64,000 bases of DNA, from positions 1 to 64,000 of the forward strand of contig NZ_JASBQE010000017.1 in assembly GCF_029960785.1 (NCBI RefSeq), written 5' to 3'. The stretch is from Polyangium sp. 15x6 (GTDB lineage Bacteria; Myxococcota_A; Polyangia; Polyangiales; Polyangiaceae). Every line of letters starts with the position of its first letter. Position 1 is the stretch's first letter. The notes beneath the pieces were generated by a model. It searched no databases. It was not told where the DNA came from and was given only the letters and a program-made list of their open reading frames with translations. A program made the position numbers and the translations under genes. Shown here piece by piece: positions 59,497-64,000 of this stretch.

Positions 59497-60429
59497 ATGC
59501 ACCGCGAGAGCTCCGCCACGTCCGACGCGCTCATCGGAGCCGTCATCGACAAGCGCTTCCGCGTCATCCAGTACCTCGGCAGCGGCGGCGTCGGTCACGT
59601 CTACGTCGCCGAAGGTCTCGTGCGCGGCGCGCGGAGCGGACCTCGCGTCACCGTGAAGGTGCTCCGCCCCGAGCATCAGTCGAACGAGTCGCTCCTCGCG
59701 CGCTTCCAGCGCGAGGTCGCCGCCGCGACCCGCATCGTCGATCCGCGCGTCCTCCAGATCCACGACTGCGGCACCTTGCCGAGCGGCTTGCCCTACTTCG
59801 TCGCCGAGCTCCTCGTCGGCCTCGACCTCGCCGACACGCTCTCCTACGCGCATGCGCTCTCTCCGGTCCGCGCCACGCGCATCGCCCTCGACACGGCCTT
59901 CGCCCTCGCCGCCGCGCACGCGTCGGGCGTCGTGCATCGCGACGTCAAACCGGAGAACATCTTCCTCGTGCACGCGCCGGACGGTCGCGAGCTCGTCAAG
60001 CTGCTCGACTTCGGCTTCGCCTGGATCGACGGCGATCCGGGCAGCACGGGGGCGCAGGGCGCCGAAAAGGACTCGTTCCGCCTCACCACGCGACGCGGCG
60101 CCGTCGGCACGCCCGAGTACATGCCCGCGGAGCAAGCGGCAGGCGAGCTCGCGCATCCGACCGCGGACATCTATGCGCTCGGTGTCGTGCTCTTCGAGAT
60201 GCTCGCGGGTCGGCCGCCCTTCACAGGGCCGCCCGCGGTCGTCGCCGAGAAGCACGCGACCGAGCGACCGCCCCAGCTCCGCGCGGTGAACGCCGCGCTC
60301 GAAGCCTCCACCGCGCTCGAAGCCGTGGTCGTCCGCTCGCTCGAGAAGGACCCGCTCCGCCGCTACGGCTCGGCCGCCGCCGTGGCCGAGGCCCTGCGCG
60401 ACACCCCCGAGGGACGGGCTTTGCGGTAA
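59497..60429 (+). CDS. Soluble Hanks-type Ser/Thr protein kinase
   Basis: 310 residues; the whole protein is a kinase domain with no membrane span. Motifs: LGSGGVGHVYVAE, VTVKVL with the ATP Lys, HRDVKPENIFLV, LLDFGFA and MPAEQ in the APE position. All catalytic residues are present, so it should be active. An insertion (about 180-200, DGDPGSTGAQGAEKDS) sits in the activation segment. No substrate gene is evident nearby. Confidence 0.93.
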   Translation: MHRESSATSDALIGAVIDKRFRVIQYLGSGGVGHVYVAEGLVRGARSGPRVTVKVLRPEHQSNESLLARFQREVAAATRIVDPRVLQIHDCGTLPSGLPYFVAELLVGLDLADTLSYAHALSPVRATRIALDTAFALAAAHASGVVHRDVKPENIFLVHAPDGRELVKLLDFGFAWIDGDPGSTGAQGAEKDSFRLTTRRGAVGTPEYMPAEQAAGELAHPTADIYALGVVLFEMLAGRPPFTGPPAVVAEKHATERPPQLRAVNAALEASTALEAVVVRSLEKDPLRRYGSAAAVAEALRDTPEGRALR

Positions 60430-60560
60430 GATTTCGCACGACCCTGCGCTGGACGTTTGCCCCCGGGGCCGTCCCCTGCTAGACGCCCTGAATCCTCTCG
60501 AAGGGCGGCCCAGGCCGTGCAAAGCGCTCGGACGAGCCGAGCAACACTCCCACGAGCCGC

Positions 60561-61880
60561 ATGGAAGCCATGGGGCGAACGACCCCCTCTCCTCTGAATC
60601 CCCTCCCCGATTTCGCCGAGGCCGACATCGAGCCGAGCTACACCGTCGGCCCGGCGCCGCTCCCGCCGTCCGAACCCGCGCGTCGTTACGACGTTTCCTT
60701 CGACGAGGCGCGCATCGACCCGGACGTGCAGAAGGTGCTCCGGCGCCTGACGCGGCACGGCCACGAAGCGTACCTCGTCGGCGGCTGCGTCCGTGACCTC
60801 CTGCTCGATCGGAGCCCCAAGGACTTCGACGTCGCGACGAGCGCGCGGCCCGAGGAGGTGCGCGAGCTCTTCCGCAACTCCCGCATCATCGGCCGTCGCT
60901 TCCGCCTCGTGCACGTCCTCTTCCAGGGCGGCAAGGTCATCGAGGTCGCCACGTTCCGTCGGAACCCCAAGGACGACGCGGACGACTCGACGGAGCTGCT
61001 CATCCGCAGCGACAACGCGTTCGGCGTCGCCAGCGAAGACGCCATGCGGCGCGACTTCACCATGAACGCGCTGTTCTACGACATCGATGCGCGTCAAATC
61101 CTCGACTGGGTGGGCGGCATGGCCGACGTCGAGCGCCGCGTGGTGCACACGATCGGCGACCCCGAGACGCGCTTCCGCGAAGACCCGGTGCGCATCCTGC
61201 GCGCGCTCAAGTTCGCCGGCAGGCTCGGCTTCGCGATCACGCCCGACGTCTACGACGCCATCGTCTTCTGCCGCGAAGCGCTCGCGCTCGCGGCGCGCCC
61301 GCGTCTGTCGGAGGAGATCCTGCGCCTGCTCCGCGGCGGTCAGGCGCGCCGGACGATCTACCTCGCCTGGGAGACCGGCGTGCTCGACGTGCTCCTGCCC
61401 GAGCTCTCCTCGCTGCTCTACGACGAGGAGCGCGAGGACGGTCCAGGCGCGCGGCAGTGGCGCTTGCTCGAGTACATCGATCGGCGCACTGCGGAGTCGG
61501 GACCGCTCGACGACACCGTGCTCTGGACCTTGCTCTTGCTCGAGCCGCTCAAGGAGGCGTGCGACGGCGCGCGTGATCGAGGCGCCGCCGTGGCCGATTT
61601 CCTCGACCCGCTCATCGAGCGGCTCGCGCTCTCGCGCAGGTACGCCGACGGCATCCGCCGCATCATCGGCGTCATGCCGCGCCTCTCCGCCGGCCGCGCC
61701 GGTCGCTTCGCCCGCACCGAGCTGTTCCAGGCGGCCCTGGAGGTCGCCTTCGCCGACCTCTCGGCCCGCGGCGAGCCGACGGCCATGCTCGAACGATTCC
61801 GCGGCGCCGCGCCGTCGACGTCCCTGCCGCATCACCCCCATCGCGAGCGGCCTCATCCGTCGCATCGCGGGCGGCGGTAG
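60561..61880 (+). CDS. pcnB: Poly(A) polymerase / tRNA nucleotidyltransferase family (PcnB)
   Basis: 439 residues. The nucleotidyltransferase head (about 55-200) shows VGGCVRDLLLDRSPKDFDVAT with the GG and DxD catalytic residues, and the neck shows FGVASEDAMRRDFTMNALFYD and REDPVRILRALKFAGRLGF. RRDFTMNAL matches the PcnB branch better than CCA-adding enzymes, but sequence alone does not prove which activity it has. It has an unusual Pro-rich N-terminus of about 40 residues and a His/Arg-rich tail. The next gene starts 47 bp downstream. Confidence 0.88.
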   Translation: MEAMGRTTPSPLNPLPDFAEADIEPSYTVGPAPLPPSEPARRYDVSFDEARIDPDVQKVLRRLTRHGHEAYLVGGCVRDLLLDRSPKDFDVATSARPEEVRELFRNSRIIGRRFRLVHVLFQGGKVIEVATFRRNPKDDADDSTELLIRSDNAFGVASEDAMRRDFTMNALFYDIDARQILDWVGGMADVERRVVHTIGDPETRFREDPVRILRALKFAGRLGFAITPDVYDAIVFCREALALAARPRLSEEILRLLRGGQARRTIYLAWETGVLDVLLPELSSLLYDEEREDGPGARQWRLLEYIDRRTAESGPLDDTVLWTLLLLEPLKEACDGARDRGAAVADFLDPLIERLALSRRYADGIRRIIGVMPRLSAGRAGRFARTELFQAALEVAFADLSARGEPTAMLERFRGAAPSTSLPHHPHRERPHPSHRGRR

Positions 61881-61888
61881 TAGGATTC

Positions 61889-61916
61889 CCTCACCCCCCA
61901 TCCCCTGGGGGTGAGG
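61889..61916 (+). promoter_or_regulatory. Hairpin overlapping the ribosome site of the SnoaL-like gene
   Basis: CCTCACCCCC, eight-base loop, GGGGGTGAGG: a perfect 10-bp stem. Its right arm contains the GAGG that begins the only ribosome site (GAGGAGG) for the GTG at 61928. No T-run follows, so it is not a good intrinsic terminator for pcnB. It could limit translation of the downstream gene; that is inference. Confidence 0.55.
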
Positions 61917-61927
61917 AGGACCCCGCG

Positions 61928-62383
61928 GTGAAAAGCTCGAACGACCTGCTCTCGCGTATCGATCGGCTCGAATCGCTCGAAGCGCTCCGCGCGCTCAAGG
62001 CGCAGTACGTCGTCCACGCCGACCGTTGCCTCATCACGCCGAGCGTCGAGCACGCGCGCGCTCTCGCGGAGCTGTTCACCGACGACGCCACGACCGACTA
62101 CGGCTTCTTGGGCAAGTTCTCCGGCAAGGAGGCCATCGTCCACGCCTTCACCGAGGTGCTGCCCGCGAACTCGCGCTGGGCCGCCCACCACGCCCTGAAC
62201 CCGATCCTCTCGGTCGACGGCGACACCGCGGAGGGCACGTGGTCGTTCGTCGCGCACAGCGTCCCGCGCGAGCCGAAGGACGCCGCGCGGGTCGCGTACT
62301 TCGGCAGCTACGAGGAAAAGTACCGTCGCGTAGGAGGCGCCTGGAAGTTCGCCTCGCTCATCGTCCGCTTTTCTTCCCCCTGA
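61928..62383 (+). CDS. SnoaL/NTF2-like protein
   Basis: 151 residues from a GTG preceded by GAGGAGG. The cone-shaped NTF2 fold is suggested by the opening helix LESLEALRALKAQYVVHADR, the segment ELFTDDATTDYGFLGKFSG, the strand HHALNPILSVDGDTAEGTW and the end YEEKYRRVGGAWKFASL. Members include small isomerases and dehydratases. The pocket residues resemble SnoaL_4 proteins, but the substrate cannot be named. Confidence 0.83.
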   Translation: MKSSNDLLSRIDRLESLEALRALKAQYVVHADRCLITPSVEHARALAELFTDDATTDYGFLGKFSGKEAIVHAFTEVLPANSRWAAHHALNPILSVDGDTAEGTWSFVAHSVPREPKDAARVAYFGSYEEKYRRVGGAWKFASLIVRFSSP

Positions 62384-62444
62384 CGCGATCGCGCGCGCCT
62401 CGCGTGGAACTTCCGCGCCCTTCGTGGTTCACTGGTGGAACGTC

Positions 62445-64000
62445 ATGCGCGAGGCATCACCTACCGTTCCCGCCCGCTCGCGACTTCGCCGCGCCCTTGC
62501 GCGCTTACCGTTCGTGCCCTTCGTCCTCGCGGCGACGATCGCCCTCTCGGGCACGGTCGACGCGCAGAGCACGATCCTGCACGAGTTTCTCCCGCCCGAT
62601 CCGCAGGAGAACCTCAAGTTCAACACCACGACCATCGACGGTGACTTGCCCGCCGCCATGGAGACGCCGAGCGGCGTCGCCACCGCGCCCGATCCGCGAA
62701 GGCCGCCCGACGCGCGCAACCTCTACGGCGGCTCCACCACCGACGACACCCCCGAGTCCACCTACGAGCCCGACCGGGACACGCGCCGCCCCAACGTCGA
62801 GAACTACGAAGATCCCTTCACGCCCTCGACCGCGCCCTTCAAGCGCCTGCGCGCCTTCGACGCCGTCCTCGACGACTACACCCTCGCCGTCCGCGACAAG
62901 ACCCTCCGCCCCGTGCCCATCGGCGGCACGGCCGCGCCCGGGGAAGAGACCTTCTACGGCGACTTCTCCGTCGGCCTCGTCCCCGACCAGCCCGTGCGCA
63001 TCCCGAACGTCGGTCCCGGCACGCGCCTGCTCCGGCTGAGCTCGAACCCCGAGACGCGCATCGAGGTTCTTCGCGACGGCGCGGACAACTGGTTCGTCCG
63101 CGGGCACGATCGGAAAGAAGTGCGCCTCGTGGTCCAGCTCGGCATCCCGCGCGCCACGTTCGGCAGCGCGTTCGCCGACGTCGGCTGGAGCGAGCTCGAG
63201 CGCCTCGTCCCGCCGCAGCCCACCACGCACCGCGCCGCGTTCGCCCAGGTCGCCGACGCGATCGGCATCTCGCGCGCGATGCGCCCGCGCGACGCGCTCG
63301 AGAAGATGGTCGGCTACTTCCGCTCGTTCGAGCCCTCCGACGATCCGCCGCGCGGCCGCGAGGACATCTACCTCGACCTCGCGCTCACGCGGAAAGGTGT
63401 CTGCCGACATCGCTCGTTCGCGTTCCTCGTCACGGCCCTCAACATCGGCCTGCCCGCGCGCATGGTCGTCAACGAGGCGCACGCGTGGGTCGAGGCGTTC
63501 GATGGGAACCTCTGGCATCGCATCGACCTCGGCGGCGCCGCGTTGAACATGGAGTCGCAGCAGGACGAGCGGCCCGCGCACCAGCCGCCGCCCGATCCCT
63601 ACGCGTGGCCGGAGAACCAGGACTCCGGGCAAGAGATGGCCGACCGCGCGCGGAACAGCGGCGGTCAGAGCGGCAACGCGCAGAACGGCGGCACGAACGG
63701 CAGCGCGCCTTCGCCGAGCGCGACGACGTCGTCCAGCACGACCCCGCCCGAGCCCGCGCCGAGCGCCTCGGAGGCCGTCGATCCGAACGCGCCGCCCGCG
63801 GAGATCACGGTGGGCGAGGTCGGCCGTGACGTGCGTCGAGGCCTGCCGGTCATCCTGCGCGGCGAGGTGAAGAGCGGCGGCAGCGCTTGCCCGAACGTGC
63901 GCGTCGACGTGGTTCTGCGCAGCACGCACGCGCCCGAGGGCATCGTCGTCGGCTCGCTCTCCACCGACGATCGAGGCGCGTACAACGGGCCCGTCGTGAT
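62445..64000 (+). CDS. Exported transglutaminase-like protein (3' end missing)
   Basis: Begins at ATG 62445 and stays open to the window end, so at least 518 residues; no stop is seen. A signal peptide (about 1-42, FVPFVLAATIALSGTVDAQ) leads to an N-terminal beta region with the extended linker of about 60-110, and then a transglutaminase-like domain (about 260-370) with the triad as Cys in KGVCRHRSFAF, His in EAHAWVEAF and Asp in RIDLGG. A Ser/Gln/Gly/Thr-rich stretch (about 380-450) precedes a carboxypeptidase-regulatory-like beta domain (GLPVILRGEVKSGG). The transglutaminase-like part may be a peptidase or crosslinker acting outside the membrane. Confidence 0.88.
   Translation, partial: MREASPTVPARSRLRRALARLPFVPFVLAATIALSGTVDAQSTILHEFLPPDPQENLKFNTTTIDGDLPAAMETPSGVATAPDPRRPPDARNLYGGSTTDDTPESTYEPDRDTRRPNVENYEDPFTPSTAPFKRLRAFDAVLDDYTLAVRDKTLRPVPIGGTAAPGEETFYGDFSVGLVPDQPVRIPNVGPGTRLLRLSSNPETRIEVLRDGADNWFVRGHDRKEVRLVVQLGIPRATFGSAFADVGWSELERLVPPQPTTHRAAFAQVADAIGISRAMRPRDALEKMVGYFRSFEPSDDPPRGREDIYLDLALTRKGVCRHRSFAFLVTALNIGLPARMVVNEAHAWVEAFDGNLWHRIDLGGAALNMESQQDERPAHQPPPDPYAWPENQDSGQEMADRARNSGGQSGNAQNGGTNGSAPSPSATTSSSTTPPEPAPSASEAVDPNAPPAEITVGEVGRDVRRGLPVILRGEVKSGGSACPNVRVDVVLRSTHAPEGIVVGSLSTDDRGAYNGPVV

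Overview
The window is GC-rich, densely coded chromosomal DNA from a myxobacterium, most likely of the Polyangium/Sorangium group. This rests on several features: a MYXO-CTERM-type sorting tail at 48390-49784, three active Hanks-type Ser/Thr kinases plus one pseudokinase, a Myxococcus-type PilZ protein, many lipoproteins and TPR proteins with Ala/Pro/Ser-rich linkers, and FHA-linked type VI secretion genes. No rRNA, tRNA, CRISPR array or insertion sequence was recognised.

Layout. 1-4.6 kb: the end of a large protein (possibly DUF2169 type), a SemiSWEET-like membrane protein, and a PAS-GAF histidine kinase divergent from a GAF regulator. 4.6-17.2 kb, minus strand: a type VI secretion spike region. 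A four-gene module (VgrG-A, PAAR, FHA-DUF4123, VgrG-B) occurs twice in tandem, followed by two paralogous zinc amidases that look like cargo effectors. A pseudokinase fused to a winged-helix DNA-binding domain is divergent from the module lead gene at 17.3 kb. 18.5-19.9 kb: two small proteins and a 21-bp (heptad) tandem repeat with an embedded inverted repeat.

19.9-29.3 kb: an accessory island, visibly less GC-rich in places. It holds a repeating two-gene cassette, A (small secreted protein) plus B (about 207 aa, uncharacterised), present as intact copies, truncated copies and remnants. Between them lie a beta-barrel/lipoprotein pair, a HEPN protein with an overlapping partner, and a 994-residue internally duplicated protein. 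This is the best candidate for an undescribed system.

29.4-64 kb: mostly housekeeping and signalling genes. These are an RsbR-like PAS-PAS-STAS protein, uvrC with an acidic insertion, a membrane-anchored HtrA-like protease, an M15 peptidase sharing a proline-rich motif with one amidase, a Ser/Thr kinase-TPR operon, M23 and TPR lipoproteins, a PilZ protein, an acyl-CoA ligase with an ATP-grasp gene, an NtrC-like protein lacking the sigma-54 contact loop but preceded by a textbook sigma-54 promoter, a MYXO-CTERM protein, a kinase/LysM/TerB/glycosyltransferase/MinD-fusion run, a DUF1015 protein with a terminator, gluQ, another kinase, pcnB, a SnoaL-like protein and a transglutaminase-like protein cut by the window end.

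How they work together. The T6SS block carries the puncturing spike, loading adaptors and peptidoglycan-cutting cargo, with a possible dedicated regulator beside it. The cassette island looks like recombining accessory DNA of the kind seen in toxin/immunity arrays, but its function is not established from sequence.
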